A DNA stretch of 64,000 nucleotides from Bagarius yarrelli (GCA_005784505.1 VCAZ01000070.1:2498001-2562000), one strand, 5' to 3'. Counted from the stretch's first letter, positions 1 to 14,300 are shown. Made by a program: numbers and translations. The notes: generated from the letters alone by a model not told the origin.

Positions 1-2083
1 AGAATTTTTACAAACAGTTCAAGTTTTATTTAGTCGTGAACAAAATTATACGACTCATTAGAATTAAAAATTAAAGGTTGTTGACCCATAAAAAGCGTAA
101 AGGACAAGCTGATGTATAAGGGACAACTGACAAACCGAATCAATAAGAATATTATTAAATATTAAAATCTATATTTATTTATGACTGTACGATTTTTTTT
201 ACACTTGAGTTATCACACAGTTGATTCTGATTCACTTTATATCTGATTCATAGGAATCGTTCCTTTGTAACTTAATTCGCGAATTAAAATCACAGAAAAG
301 AATCAACTCAAGTTTAAGAGCCAACATCGGACGTTAGAATCGATTGTTTTACACTATTTACCAGATCAGCCTTTCCGAAACGTGTTCATTTAACGTTAGT
401 CTACATTATGAGCAACTAGGTCTAGATTTTGTCTACAAAAAATTCATGAGATTCATAAGTGAATCATAAAGTGTTCCGTTTACCTTTTGTATCTAATCAG
501 CTTTCCGGAGCTCTTTACTCGTCCAGATCTCCAACACCCTTTTTCCGAAATATTTCCGAGAATGAAAGAATGACTTAAACGCCTTATGTAGTGCACTAGC
601 TGCCCTATAGGCTTTGATTCAGTATACAACCCAACAGGTCACATGACCTCTCTATGATCTCAAAGTTTATAATCAGCAAAACAGTGGGTTTTTTTTTTTT
701 TTACAACGTGTCACATGGCAATGTTTTCTACTAATAATTCCCCAACGCTAATCGCACAGGTTTATAAAATCTAATGAGATAAACTGTTAATTATATTTTA
801 CTGACAATATTGTCATTTTTAAAACTCCGACATTTAAAACAGATTATTAAAAATTCAAGTTCTAAAATCTCCGTCTGAAGGCTCCCGGAGTCAAGTCGTT
901 TGGTTCATTTGATTCAAAAGAGTCGATCAATGGTCGTGATTATTTCGGGACTATTGAGTTTTCTTCTTTCAACTAAAACCAGAACGAATCAAGTCTTTCT
1001 TACCTTAAAATTAGATTAGAACATCAGATTCATACACGAGAGAGATTTGGTTGTTTTAAAACGATGAAGAAAATAGCTAGACCATAAAAAACATTCAGAG
1101 GTATTATAATAAAAAAATAAAAAATAAAAAAAGCCCTTTCTGATTATTAATGACGGGTGTGTGAGTTTCAGGTGGGCCGAGAAAAAATGCTTGAAAATGG
1201 AAGAAACTAACAGATGAATGTTTTGCCATGCACTGCATTTATACATTCAAATTCACAGTTAGTATTTCAGAGTTTTGTATGGGGAACAAAAATCAGATTA
1301 GTTAAACTACAACTGTACCTTTAATGTAACAGAATAACACATTATATTAAAATATAATATTCTGTTTAATCCATCTGGTTTTCAGAGTACATCTTGTTCT
1401 TTCATTGTGACAAATATAAGTGGACAAACATGTAGCTTAGTTTAGAAAGAAAGACTGCAATAACGACATGCAGACATTATATATATACATCCGAAAGGGG
1501 AGTCTGAGATTTGCAGAAAAAATACAGAGGTGACCGTTTTATTGGGGGAGGAAAAAAAAAAAAAAAAAAAGACTTATCAACCTCTATATTGAGAGGAATT
1601 AAGAGAGCACAAAACAATAACGGAACAAAAGCACGTATACGAGAAGCAGAGAAGCCGGAACTGTTTATCATACAGCAGGATGAAGTATCTGAAAGTTTCA
1701 GTCCATTTATAAAGCATTAAATCACAACAGATTTACAAATGTGGTCAAATATATGATTCTTTAAAAAAAAAAAAAAAAAAAAAAAATTAAGTCCAAACCC
1801 AGGTTTAAATAGTTTTTTGGTCCTTGTCAGCACCGCCTGATGAGACAAAGACTAACGACAAAATCCAACTCCTCGAAAAAGAAAAACGTTAAGACTTATG
1901 TTTCATAGTTCATACTTATTTACAATAAACCTTCGTGGTAAGCGGGACAGGAACACATGCTCTGGGTACTGCTGAGTCTATCGCATGAGTCAGTCAGAGC
2001 AGCGAGCGATTGGAAGGAAGACCAAAAACTCCTTTTTTTTCTTTTTTTTTTTTCCCCAACTCCGGTGTCCTGCAGGATTCGCT
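1..2083. other. 3-prime flank / candidate 3-prime UTR of trim33
   Basis: No convincing coding exon. The part next to 2,083 should be trim33 3-prime UTR. Minus-strand AATAAA words occur at 1538-1543 and 24-29. Positions 220-1000 are unusually rich in the words GATTCA and TGAATC, as in some small fish DNA elements. Poly-T or poly-A runs lie at about 690-702, 1552-1570 and 1764-1786. Confidence 0.5.
1538..1543 (-). promoter_or_regulatory. candidate polyadenylation signal (AATAAA) of trim33
   Basis: Perfect AATAAA on the minus strand about 540 nt after the trim33 stop codon. This would give a short 3-prime UTR; mammalian TRIM33 has a longer one, so sites further left are also possible. Confidence 0.3.
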
Positions 2084-2303
2084 TCACTTTATGTGCACAG
2101 GCTTTTCTTCGGGTTTTAACCTCTTCCTTTTCGGCTGCACGAAATCGTCATCAGACTCCTCTGCCGCTTCCTCGGCTGCGTCGTCGTCCCGGGATCTTTT
2201 CTCCGGTTCTGCTGGGAAACTCTGGTCAGGATAAGTCAAAGCCAGCTTTTCCTCCAAAGTACAGACTCAAAGTCTTTCCTGCCTCGGCAACCTCGGAGTC
2301 AGC
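2084..2303 (-). CDS. trim33: trim33 exon 20 (bromodomain end, C terminus), one extra base
   Basis: Begins after a CAG acceptor with ADSEVAEAG and ends with the acidic/basic tail ESDDDFVQPKRKRLK and VHIK, then TGA at 2084-2086. This tail is the TRIM33 signature. The exon is 220 bp; 219 would keep the frame (72 codons plus stop). The break is at 2254-2255, where TTTGGAGG replaces the expected TTTGAGG; upstream and downstream parts are both good TRIM33 but in different frames. One inserted G, real or sequencing error, would explain it. Confidence 0.9.
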
Positions 2304-5300
2304 CTGCGAATGGGAAGAGAGAGAGAGAAAGAGGGAGGGGAAAAAGGAAAAGAGAGAAAGAGAGAGATATCGAGAAGAGTGAGAGGTGAAAGAGAGCAAA
2401 AGAGGGAAGAATTAGAGCAGAGGGTTAAGCGGCTCGGACGCCAACAAACCTGCCCCAACCCTCCATCGGTGTGTGTTACGGAACGGCTTACCTGCACATT
2501 ACTCTGTTTCTCCTCATCATATACCTGGATTATTCGAGACATCTAAAAAGGGGTTGGTGATAGTGCAATAAAATAGGAAAAAAAAAACAGAAAGGGGGAA
2601 GAAATATTTTATACCATACATACAGAGAGGTAACAACCTCAACTGTACATAAATAGCAAATGTCCAAGGAGCACAATATTTACAGTTTATATATTACTGG
2701 GGACAAAAAGTAGGACATTTGAAGTCTCTGACTGAATAATAAGTATATAGTGCTTCTTGGACATTGATTCCAGCAGAATACGTGAAGTCACGGAAATTCT
2801 CCATACACACAATTCCTGATGTTTAAAAAAAAAAATTCTCTTGCCAAAAGGAGGAGTTTTTTACTGAATAAATACGAGTTTGTGAATGTCATTAACGTCA
2901 CGAGTGCTGATCACAGTGAATAAACACAGGAAGTCACAGGAATGTCTGATTACATTAAGGTCCTTTGCGCCATGATGGCGTCTCATGAGTTGACTTTTCA
3001 GATGCTTAATGTATGTATATTACTTTACAGTGGCATTTCATCAATGCTCAGCTGCTGAAAATAGGGTCGTTCTTAAAACAGCTTTTTTTTTTTTTTTAAA
3101 AACACTTCCTACACTGATCCAATCACCAATGGATGGCCAGGGAATTTACAGATAACAATGGAGCAGGATTTTTCTTACATCCATTGAAGATTTTTTCTTT
3201 GTTGTTGATTAAACTGCGTTTGTCACACAGTTTGAACAGTCAATTCAATTGTGTTTCCTCCAAGCTGCCAATTTAACCCTTATCTGATTCAGTAAAAAAG
3301 TATCTGCTAAACGACTACGTGTGTGTGTAACAATCTAGTTTGGTCATGATTCCATTCACTCCATTCACGATACAGGTCATATTTACAATTACAGCATTTT
3401 GGTAGATGTCCTTATCCAGAGCGACTTACATTTATCTCTTCTATACAGCTGAGCAATTGGGGGTTAAGGGCCCTGCTCAGGGGCTCAGCAGCGGTAACTT
3501 GGTGGTTCTGTTAATCGAACCCCGAGCTTCCAATTAGCAGTCCAACACCTTAATCGCATCCCAAGTTCTCGATTCGATTCAAACTATATTAAATTGTAGT
3601 AGTATGGGTAGATATGACTCTTAGCTCTGAATCATAAACACTTGAAGTAATTCTGCAAAACATTTTGTTCTACTATATTTAAAAATTACATTCATTGGGA
3701 AGTATTTTTTTAAATTCCTTAAAATCTAAGGAATTCTGGAAATATTTCAATTTAGGAACTTATTTAAATTATTTAGAATTTTGGGAGACTCCAGTGTCTC
3801 CTGCGGAGTTTACCTTCAACCAGAAACAAACACACCTGAACTAGCTAATCAATAGCTACCTATACTTGAAACTGACAGGTAGTTGGACATCATTAACATG
3901 GGTTGTGTATCTCTTACCTAAATGTTTACTTAGTCAGTGTATTTGTTTTAACAATGACACAATTTTGCTGCTACACACACACACACACACGGCGCAGGAA
4001 AGTTTTAAATATAAATATATGTAATATGTGTCGTTTATTTGCACGCTCACAAAGATAAATATTTTTGGATATTATTTTGTGTGCAAGTGTGCTGTGTGTT
4101 CTGGAGTTAAGCACAGTGCACGTGGAGGCGTGTCCTCAAAATCTCTGCAGTGTTGTGTGTGCATGGGATTGAGGAAAATGCAGGCTAGAAATGCAACTAA
4201 AATTGCATTAAAACTGGTTGTTTTAGCCAGGATTAGTCGCAAGATTTTTTTTTTTAATTCACCTACAAGTTCCCTTTTATAGGCTAACCTGCAATTTTGC
4301 GTATTTCCCATTTATTTCTGGTTTATTTCCCATGGAAAGTTTCCAAGCATTGAAAATTCCTGAAACATTATTTTATCCCTAAACAGAGTGGAAATAATTT
4401 AGGTTTCTGCAGTTTCCTTTTGGACAGCGTAGATTGCAGGTGTGTGTGTCTGAATCTTGTAACTGCCATTCATTTTAATACCAGGTATGGACGATGACAC
4501 AGAAATGTCATCGGAGGAACTGAAGTTATGACGCATAGAAATGGCAGCCAGCACATGAAAAATTGTAAAAGGAAATTTGTAAGATTTAGGGGCCGTTCAC
4601 ACATCATTTCTTTTGCAGCGGCAAGTTTGCTCAAATAGAGAGCGACGTGCATGCGGGGCGACTCGCTAATTTTTTCCCCAGACACGTCAAGAATAAAGCA
4701 ATCATCTTTCTTACCTTTCAGTTACACTGAAACCTCAGCACTAAATTAAAAAAGCAGCTTATAATTTTTGTTTTTCTTTGTAACAAACTTTGTTTTTTTT
4801 TTTCTGTCGTAAATGGAGAGCACAGCTAATTGTAGCTTAGCACGTCATAAGTGCTTAAAAAGAAAGAGAAAAGGTTTCCGCACATTTTTATGCCGATATT
4901 GAACGGCCCGCAGTCTGCTGCGATAAAGGAGCTACGAACTAATGAGCAATTAAAAGAAAAACCAACAAGCACCACAAGCCTCCAAAACAACTTTGATGTG
5001 TTTTCAGTCATTCCACGTGTCATTACAACTAAACATTATTTCTTCGGGTGGCATTTTTTGATGGTAAGCGGCGTCAAACACCCCAACTGCAAATAAGGGA
5101 TCGAGCCTATGGGACATTCTTTCCGAAAATTATGAACGATAGGGTTTGGTCCCCTCAAGCTGGTTATACCTGCACCGCTGATTGTTTTTCGGTGAAATTA
5201 CATCCTGTCAGGTTCTATTCCAACATAATAGATTAAAGGGAAATATACTTCATTCGAATGTCAAGAGTTTACTTCTCGCCGATTAGCGCGGCAAATCTTA

Positions 5301-8300
5301 CGAGGATTACGTTTTGCATTAAATACTGCTTAGCTGCGATTGTACATATCCTTATTGTACATGTAAAGTGAAAGTGTTTCGCATACTTATGTTAAGGTCA
5401 TTTGAATAAACAGACCTAATTACCTAGCTTATGTAATTGCTTGGGAAAAGCAGTGTACCCAACATCAGGGGTTTTTATGAAGAAACAAAAGGTGCAATGT
5501 GTGCGACACAAACTTACACTGGTGTTAATGTGTTTGGATATCGAACTGGTGTTGCCTTGTAAAACACGCCAAACGTCCATACCACATCGAGTCCATTCAC
5601 TTGTTAGTACAGGTTATGAAAATGAGTGCACACGTAGGGCTGAACAATATACAGGAAGCTAAGCAATAGGTGCTAAATAAGCGCATTCGATGAGATATTT
5701 TTCAAAATGATAAAACCAACATGCGTTTCCTCAAACACATTCATCAGTGTTTCACCAGATTTAGCCAACTTTGTATAGCCACTACCAGTTATTGGTTTTG
5801 AGGTGACTAAACTTTGTATCGTTTCCCCTTTGCGTTACCACTTGAGATTTACATGTCTACATTGAAATTTAGTCTGCTGTGTTCATTTTATTTACAACCA
5901 ATATATTTTGGCACTAAATCGTCAGCAGAAGCTGCAGTTACCTCGGCTGGCTATACTTATCAAGATTAGCTCGCTATGAAAACTTCAAGGCTTGGTGATG
6001 GTCTTGCATCAATGCATGCACACATATATCCCAAGGTATATCCGCGTGCCCGACATTACTACGCACATCGACTTAAAACTTTAACCATACAACATTATTT
6101 AAAATATTAAATTGCTCATTTACATTTACGGCATTTGGGAGACGTCCTTATTAGAGCGACTTACTTTAATTCTTTTATACATTTCAGTTAAAGTTTAGGG
6201 CCTTGCTTAGGGGCCCAGCAGTGGTAACTGATGGTGCTGAGAATCGACCCCAATCGAACTGCTTAACCACTGTGCTACCATTTCCCACTTATCGCAAACT
6301 ATTGCGATACGCACGTGCGCTATTTCGGTATATTGTGCAGCCCTAGTACAGGTGTTACGAAAGAATGAGTGTACACAGTGCAACAAACTCATGCAAAACA
6401 CACAGACTTTTGTGCATTTTCCGACACCTAAACATGTCCGTCTAATTTGTTTGGTGACTCATTTTCGACACACACCCCAAAAAAAACATCAATTTTTGTT
6501 CCTGCGTGCAATGAGTTCCAGACCCTTAGCCGGCATGGACATGCTCCCACTCACCTCATTGTACTTGGCACAGTTGCTGAACACCAGACGGACATCGTAG
6601 ACAAAGTCTTTGGGGCTCTGGTAGTGCCGCGGGTGTTTGCGCTGAAGCTTTCTCTTCACCAGGTTCAGGTGCATGGGGTGCTTTATGATTTTATAGTAAT
6701 TGGGCACCTGGCAAAGTAGACAAAGCTTTAACCTGGACTGTAGAGAACTGGACTGAATATGTTAAACGACCCAATATGTCCGACCGGCACTTGAAAGGCC
6801 TTGAAAAGCTTTGCCCCCACTTTCAAGTTGAAAATTGCCCTAAAATACATAATGGTGTTGTTTTGCTTTTGTGTTAATTATTTTACCTACAGTATCAAAC
6901 TTCAAAGTCTTTTACTGCTCTTATAAGACAGGAAGCTGGGGCTAACAATTTAATTAATTAATTATACAAGCACGCTAAATACATTACCACTTAAAGGCTT
7001 AACTTGATTAAAACGATTAACACGATTAAATGTTTGACAGCTTGATGGCAGCCCTACTCAAGTGGCAGAACATCAAAATCTAATGGTCTTACCGAAGAAG
7101 GAACAGGTTCCTGAAACTCTACGCTCAACTCATGGCAGAATAAATAAAGCAGCAGACGCTCACATCTCTGTAAAAGTGAGGGAAAAAAACACGAATATTT
7201 CTAAAAGCAGGTAAAATCTGGAGAGAGAAAAAATGTTATTGTCGATCATTTGTACAATCCTCGGGCAGTAACGGTCAGCGGAACTTACCCTTTGGTCTTC
7301 AGGACTCAGAACCTGCTCGGTGTTGTTTTTACTAGGGGGATCATCATCGTCGCAATTATACTCGATCTCAGGATTGGTCAGACTTCTACAAAACGTGCAC
7401 ATCCAGTCTCCACTGTATGGGGAGGAGGGAAGAAGGACAAGAAGAAAATCAGATAAACGCGAGTGAAAGGATGTAGGGATGTAAACAGGGCCATGAAGGC
7501 TTATTAGATCAGATCTAATAAAGATTTCAAAAGTCACGTGTCTTAAGTGACTTGTACAAGTGGTAATCATATATATTTGACCACACAGACACAGAGTGTA
7601 TTAAAATATTTAACAAACATTTAACAAACAATAAATAAAACACACACACACAATTACATACTACACTTTAAATAAGTGAAATGTTTCATTTATACTTTAT
7701 TCTGCATTTTTTTTTATTGTATCTTATTTTTAATCAGCATATTTACTGTTCAGAGCTTTATTGGTGTTGTGAGCAACTATAGTTTTGTTGTACTTCATGT
7801 GCAATAACAAAGACTATTATTACTATTATTATTATTATTATTATTATTATATTTCTGGCATTCAGCAGACGCCCTTATTCAGAGTAGCTTGCATTGATTT
7901 TATGTTCTTTCCAACTGAGAAGTTAAAGGTCTTGCTAAGGGGCCCTGTGGTGGGAACTGAGCCATTATCTTCTAATGACCTTCACACCAAGCTGGAACCA
8001 TCCAGTAAGCAAATCTACAAATGCACTTAGCTACTGTTGGTAGATGGTTAAGAAAGGACAACATCGAATATACACCAATATTAAATACCCGATTTATTTT
8101 TAACATATTATTAGCACAAAAGCCAAGAATTGCCCGCTCTAACCTGGGAGAGGAGCGGAGTGTAGGAATATGACAGGTGATGTGGAAGACTTTAGGGCAG
8201 CGATCGCAGCACAGGAGTTCTCCCCCATTCTGACACACTGCGCACCAGTCTTCATTGGGATCGTCCTCTTTTCCTTCTGTGTTGGACAGGACGTTAGCGT

Positions 8301-11300
8301 TTGTCTGAGGGCCGCTGGTGCTGCCCCTCTGAGAGCGATATGATAACGGAGTGGTTTGGGTGCCGTTACTGAAATTAGCACCGCTTTTGGTGCTTGTGTT
8401 TTGCGTGCTGCTGCAGGACGGTGGCTGGTTCTCGCTCTGCGGCTCCGTTTTAATGTGCTCTCCTAACGTTCTTAAAATGTCCTGCACAGAACCGGTGGAT
8501 ACCGAACCCAGCACAGGGAGAGGAGGAGTCAAGCTGGCCTCTGGACTGCTCATCTGGACAAACAACAAAAATAAGTAATGGTAACATTAGTGGTAGGGGA
8601 AATTCTATATTCACTATACACAAGAGTGAGTGAGTGAATCAGGTAGACGGCAGAATACCATGCAAGCGCTCCGTCGGCCATCTTTGGCCCGTTCTGACTT
8701 GACGTTAGCCCCGGAAAATCCACACTCTTCCTCTGCGCCGGGTTCCTGTTTGACCTTCACCTGTTCTGGAGCCGTGTTCCCTGAACTGCCCGCTGACCCT
8801 CGACTAAAACACACACAATAATTGTGTTTTAGTAATCAAATAATATTTTCATACATCGCTACAAAAAACTCATCCTGTTACATAAAAAGTAAAGGTTGTA
8901 AGATGACAGCACGTTTAGACTGCACCAACGCAGTACTTACCTTCCGCGGCTTCCTGTGCTGGAGGAGCTGGACGGCCGTGCAGGAGTGAGTGAATTTGAT
9001 AACCCTGAAAATATATTAGAATGCTTTTATTACATATTTTTAACAATAATTCAAAAAATCGTCCAGTCAATTTTGCATTCTCCGGATAAAAGGACGGCAC
9101 TAATGGTTAATTTTATTCATCAGAATTAATTTCTAACAGCAATCATTTTTATATGATAATCTTTGATCGCTTCGACTAGTTTCTTCATTATTATTGCTAT
9201 TTTTTCCATTAAATTTGTTAATGTGTGTGTGTGAAAGGCACTGACATACCAGATGACCCTGGAGAGTGTGTGGAGGGGACCGGTGAAGAGTTGAGGTTGT
9301 GGTTGGATGTCAGAGTCGGGGGTTGTGTGTTTGCAGAGATGTAGCGACTTAAGAAATTGTCCAACATGGTGGAACCTGCATCTTCCAACTGACGACAACA
9401 ACAGGAAACAAAAATTCAGCAAATGGATTCAAGCTATTTTTGAAGCATCGAGATAAGATCAGATCAGCAGCAGTGTGTGTGTGTGTGTGTGTGTACCTGA
9501 ATAGGAGGGATGTCAGGGAGGCAGGGCAGGTTCTCAGGGTTAGTTACTGAAGGAATGAGCTCGATGGGGCCCACCACAGGGCTAGTGGGCCCCCGATGGC
9601 CAAGGGCATTGGCCATACTGGCGCTTGTGGGGCTGCTGGGGTTGGCAGCACTGGCGTTGTGCAGGGATGTAACAGGGAAGGGGCCGGCATGGCCGGGGTT
9701 GGAATGCTGCAGAGGAACAGAAAACAGGTTGGGAGGCTTTTTTAAATTGTGGTCAAATCAACATCCCGATTCCTCAGTAGCAAGCATGTCACACTGACCT
9801 GTCTCTGAAGCTGTGGTTGCATCATGGGATAGGGTTGCCCGTTGAGCCGGGGTTGGGCCACAGGCATGCGGTTGTGCGAGTTGGCCATGCGCAGCTGAGG
9901 GGGTGGAGGGTACATGTGGGGGCCGCCGTTAACACTATCCCGTTGCATACTGATTAGTCTTGGAGGCTAAAACAGAGGAGATGCACATTAGAAGTAGCAC
10001 AAGACCCAGAATTAATTTAATAAATACAACAACACCACAAAAGACCTGATTATAATCTGAGGATAAAATTTGTGCAGATGAATCCTCTTTACTTTTCGAA
10101 TCAAAACCTTTTTTTAACTTAAAGAATTTAACCGGGGTTTATTAAGTATTTTGACAAATTACATTTTAAACTAATTTACGTTCAAGTTAATATTTAATAA
10201 AACCCTCAGCGTGTGCCAACGAATTCCTCTTCCGCTCCTGTAGTTGTCACTGACACATACGGTCACTGTCTCAAAAGCTTTTTATTTTTAGCTATTCGTT
10301 TTGCAATATATATATCATATCGTGACCCATGTATTGTGATATGTATCATATCGGGAGGCCCTTGCCAATACACAGCCCTGATATTTTTGTTATTTAGGGT
10401 TAAAAAAGTCTATTAACAACATTTTAATTTGTAAAAATGCTCAGAAATATTAATTAACATTCAGATAAAATTCCATAGAATTTAATGCACACATGTAGAC
10501 ACGCAGCTCACCTGTTGCTGCATCATCTGCGCTGGTCCTCCCTGCCGTTGGTGCTGGGACATTTGTGAAGCGATGCGCATTTGCTGCTGCACCTGCTGCT
10601 GATGTTGCTGTTGCTGCTGCTGCTGTTTCTGTGCATACGCAGCCTGCTGCATGTGCTGCAGTCGCAGCTGCGCCAGGTTGATCTGCCCAGGGTGTTTTCC
10701 TGCTGCGTTGTGGCCCGGTGAAATCTGCTGACCCACCATCATGTTTTGAGGATGAGGGGCAGGTGGGGGCACCTTCTCTATCACCAGGTTTCCTGCACCA
10801 GAAAACAAGTTAGGATAGAGTTTGCATGTTTATGGGGGGGCCTCAGTATGTTATAATGCAATCATTCGCTTTGACATTGGAGTGGCTTTAGTGTTTTGCA
10901 TACCGAGGTTTACGACATTCTTGGCCCAGAAGGTGGGGTCACAGAAGAAGCGGACGGCTCCGTTGGCATGAGGTACCGGGTCAACACGCGATTTAAGCAT
11001 GTAGCGTAGCTGGTATGTGATCTAAGGAAAACCATCAGAGAGTAATTTTTAAATATTTAATGCCTATAAAATACATAAAACAAAGCATAGAAAATAGCCG
11101 ACCCTGTGATGCACAGAAATAAACAATAAGGGTAGCATAGTTTGTGTCTGTATAACCACATCTGCAGATTTTATGGCCAATTTTTACTTTTCAGTCTCTA
11201 ACCCATCAAGGGTTCAGCTCTGGTCTGACACCTAGTGGACACAACAGTGAATCCTGAATGCTGGTAATAATGACAGTCCTGTGTTTGTCACCTAGAAATT

Positions 11301-14300
11301 ACTGCAGAGTAAAATTCTTTTCTCACATACCCCAGTTTAGGAAGATGGGGTTAGAGCGCAGGGTCAGACATGATACAGCGCCCCTGAAGCGAGAAGGTTT
11401 AATGGCTTAACAGGGGGGTTTGTAGTCTGGTCAACAACCCAGAGCCTTAACTATCTAAGACACCGTGTGCACACGAAGCGTACCGCTGGGCGTGTGCACA
11501 CGAAGCGTACCGCTGGGCGTGTGCACACGAAGCGTACCGCTGGGCGTGTGCACACGAAGCGTACCGCTGGGCGTGTACACACAAACCGTGACTAAGGCAT
11601 TACAAATTTACTGTTTGTTCCCCGTCATGCCATATTTAGTCAAGTGCACTCTCTTCCTGGGAATCAGATACAAACCTCTTTATCGGCTAAACCTTTAAAC
11701 CATCATGGTATTTCATTAAAAATAAAGGTAGAGGATACATTTTTCACTACATTTACTAACTGAATTATCTGCTGTAGTAAAACGTCCCATGCTGCACAGA
11801 GCATTAATTAACAGTGAAGAGCTCGCAATTCAGGACTATTTCGCAATCTTCATATTCACATTCTTTAATGTTTACAGCATTTGGCAGACGTCCTTATCCA
11901 GAGCAAATTATATTTATTTTATTTATACAACTAAGCAATTAGGGCCTAAGGGCCTTGCTCAGGGGCTCCGTGGTGGTAAACTGGTGGGGTCCTGGAAATC
12001 GAACCCTGATCTTCCAATCCACAATTTGCGCCAACACTACCACTTTCTGCTCATGCAACGACGCAATAATCAGGTGGTCTTTTGATGTTGTCTGGGACAC
12101 ATTCCACCACCGAGGCCCCGTCCACAAAGAGATCATCTTTTTAGCATATAAATGGATGGATGCGCCAAAACTTCTATTTTTGAAACCGGATCACAGAGTG
12201 GATAAATCAGAAAACGACACCCTTGTGTTTTCGTGTGTAGCGCTAATCCATATAATTTCGTAAACCCACGATGTCATCAGACCACGTCTCGACCCATGTC
12301 AGACACCGATTTGTCTGGCAACAGCAACAACAACAACGGCGACTACAAACAACAGAAGCTACTGAGCTTATTAGCTTTACTAAAGCAAAATCTTTTGCTA
12401 CTACGATATGCAACAAATGATTACAGTTTGTATGCTGCGCACAAGGATAATACGCATGCTCCAAATCATCTCCTCTGGTTTTTTTGTGCATCTCTTTGGC
12501 AGAATTACAGCGCCACATTCTGGCCTGGCATGTATATAGAGTTTTCAGTCAGTTTTAGTGGTTTTATGCAGATATTCTGTGTTAAAAGGCGAGAAAAAAA
12601 AAACCACAACATCTAGTGGATAGGCAAAGCTCTGGCTTTGTGTAAGTGTAGACTGATGATCAGATGACGGTGCTGTTTTTGACACATTTCTATCCTGCAT
12701 TCACACCTACACTTAGCACCGGCGATATGCGATCTCGTCACCCGGGACGCCTGATAAGCAAGGTGTGAACAGGGCTTTACACCACTTTCACACACTCAAA
12801 GAGGCTATAAAGAAACTCTCTCATCTTTGGAGTCATGTTTATATTTGCACTAGATGATTAGCACAGACAGAAGGGGCAAATGTTAGTGGTAAAGTAAGTG
12901 GTGATTCTATTGTTCTTACTTGGAAACTGTTGACAAGATTATAGGACCTTTTAATTACTAGGTGGTTTCTGTTCTTCATTAATTTAAAGATAGTTTTTCC
13001 TGTACTTTTATCCTAAAAGTTTCAGCTATTCTGCAATCAAATATGGTCATTAAATATAAATGACAGACACGTAAAATGCCCTGTTACACAAATAGTTTAG
13101 GCTCAGATCGGGGTAACTCACTAATCTCTTGCTGTAGAGCAACGCGGTGCTGCTGCCGTTGCTGATAGCACAGTGTGTGAAGCGCAGAACGTGCATGATC
13201 TGCTGGGCCAGGATGCCGATGTCCCGCTGCTGGTTTAGCAACTTCACAGTGCGCTCCTTCGTCACGCTCTGCGACAGAAAAGTTGATAGAATTCTCACGT
13301 GTGTCTTTACATGTGTATAATTGTTTTACAGGCTCTGATGCTCAAGTGTTCGCTAACATTCGAGTTACATGATTGTTTCTATAGTAACAGCTACAAACAA
13401 TGTGTAAATTATCAAACTGTAACTTACTGTATCATACAAACACTATGTCAATGCTTGCACAGCTATAACTATCATACTTTATATACACTTATAGATACCA
13501 TATATACATACACACACACTACTGCACTTTATGTACATTATTTACCTAACGCTGTAATTATATACCCCAAACCCTTATTTATTACCCTGCTATTTATTGT
13601 AAATAGGCCACTTATGCACTTCTGGTTAGATGCTAACTGCATTTCATTGGCTAAAAGTTGAATCCAATCTAATCTAATCTAAGTCAGGATTTATATAAAG
13701 GTGATAGAAACTTTCAATAATGTAATTATCAAACAAACAAAAAAAAAAGTCTACAGTTTTTAACATTTTTGGTATTTTCCTGCGTCAACAGTCCTCCCTG
13801 TACCTCGAGCTGTTGAAGTAGAGCTTTGCCTTTCTTGTTGATTTCATTGATGAGCGTAAACACTGCAATCTTAATTTCATGCTCGACCTTCTTGTGCGTT
13901 TCAGCCGCCTCTTTCAATCTGTTACAGAACCAAAAAAATGAGAAACATATTGTAAACATATACTACATAACCCAAGCATGATCATTTGTTTCAGAAAACA
14001 TTTAATAAAGGTATTAAATGTACCATCACTGTAATTGTATTTAAACTTTTACCTATTTTGCACATGAGCTGCGGAAAACTGCACATAGTTCCTCTTCTCA
14101 TGAAGTTTGGCCATGAACGTCTCAATAATTCCTTTCTGATTCTCAAAGGCCTCCTCCAGGAACTGGTACCTATCACATATTAAGTACAACCCACATTATT
14201 TATAAGGGTGGGAATCACAGGTTAACTCACGATTTGATGATACCATCACGATATTTTGCCCACAATAACAATACATCATACTACCAGAGATTCTGTGACA

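Larger units (their letters stand above)
2543..6554. other. trim33 intron 18 (4.0 kb)
   Basis: No exon seen. Holds a SINE (3384-3565), a short CA repeat at 3974-3991, several small DNA-element candidates (4100-4365, 4590-4909, 5635-6345) and a second SINE nested in the last of these. 4910-5600 has no feature I recognise. Confidence 0.6.
7413..8143. other. trim33 intron 15
   Basis: Contains a TTA/ATT microsatellite (7815-7852) directly joined to a SINE fragment (7853-7980). Otherwise AT-rich unique sequence. Confidence 0.6.
11022..13121. other. trim33 intron 7 (2.1 kb)
   Basis: Holds a family B SINE (11305-11463), a 27-bp tandem repeat (11464-11588), a family A SINE (11867-12050) and MITE-like AT-rich DNA at 12,100-12,800 ('ggccccgtccac' and 'cattcacacc' words). 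No exon. Confidence 0.6.

Noticed and set aside
7972..8143. Read-through of trim33 exon 15 into intron 15 as extra coding sequence
   Set aside because: The GTTAGA donor at 8143 joins perfectly in phase to exon 16 and completes the PHD finger.
11464..11588. CRISPR-like repeat array
   Set aside because: Units are contiguous with no spacers, in a vertebrate intron.
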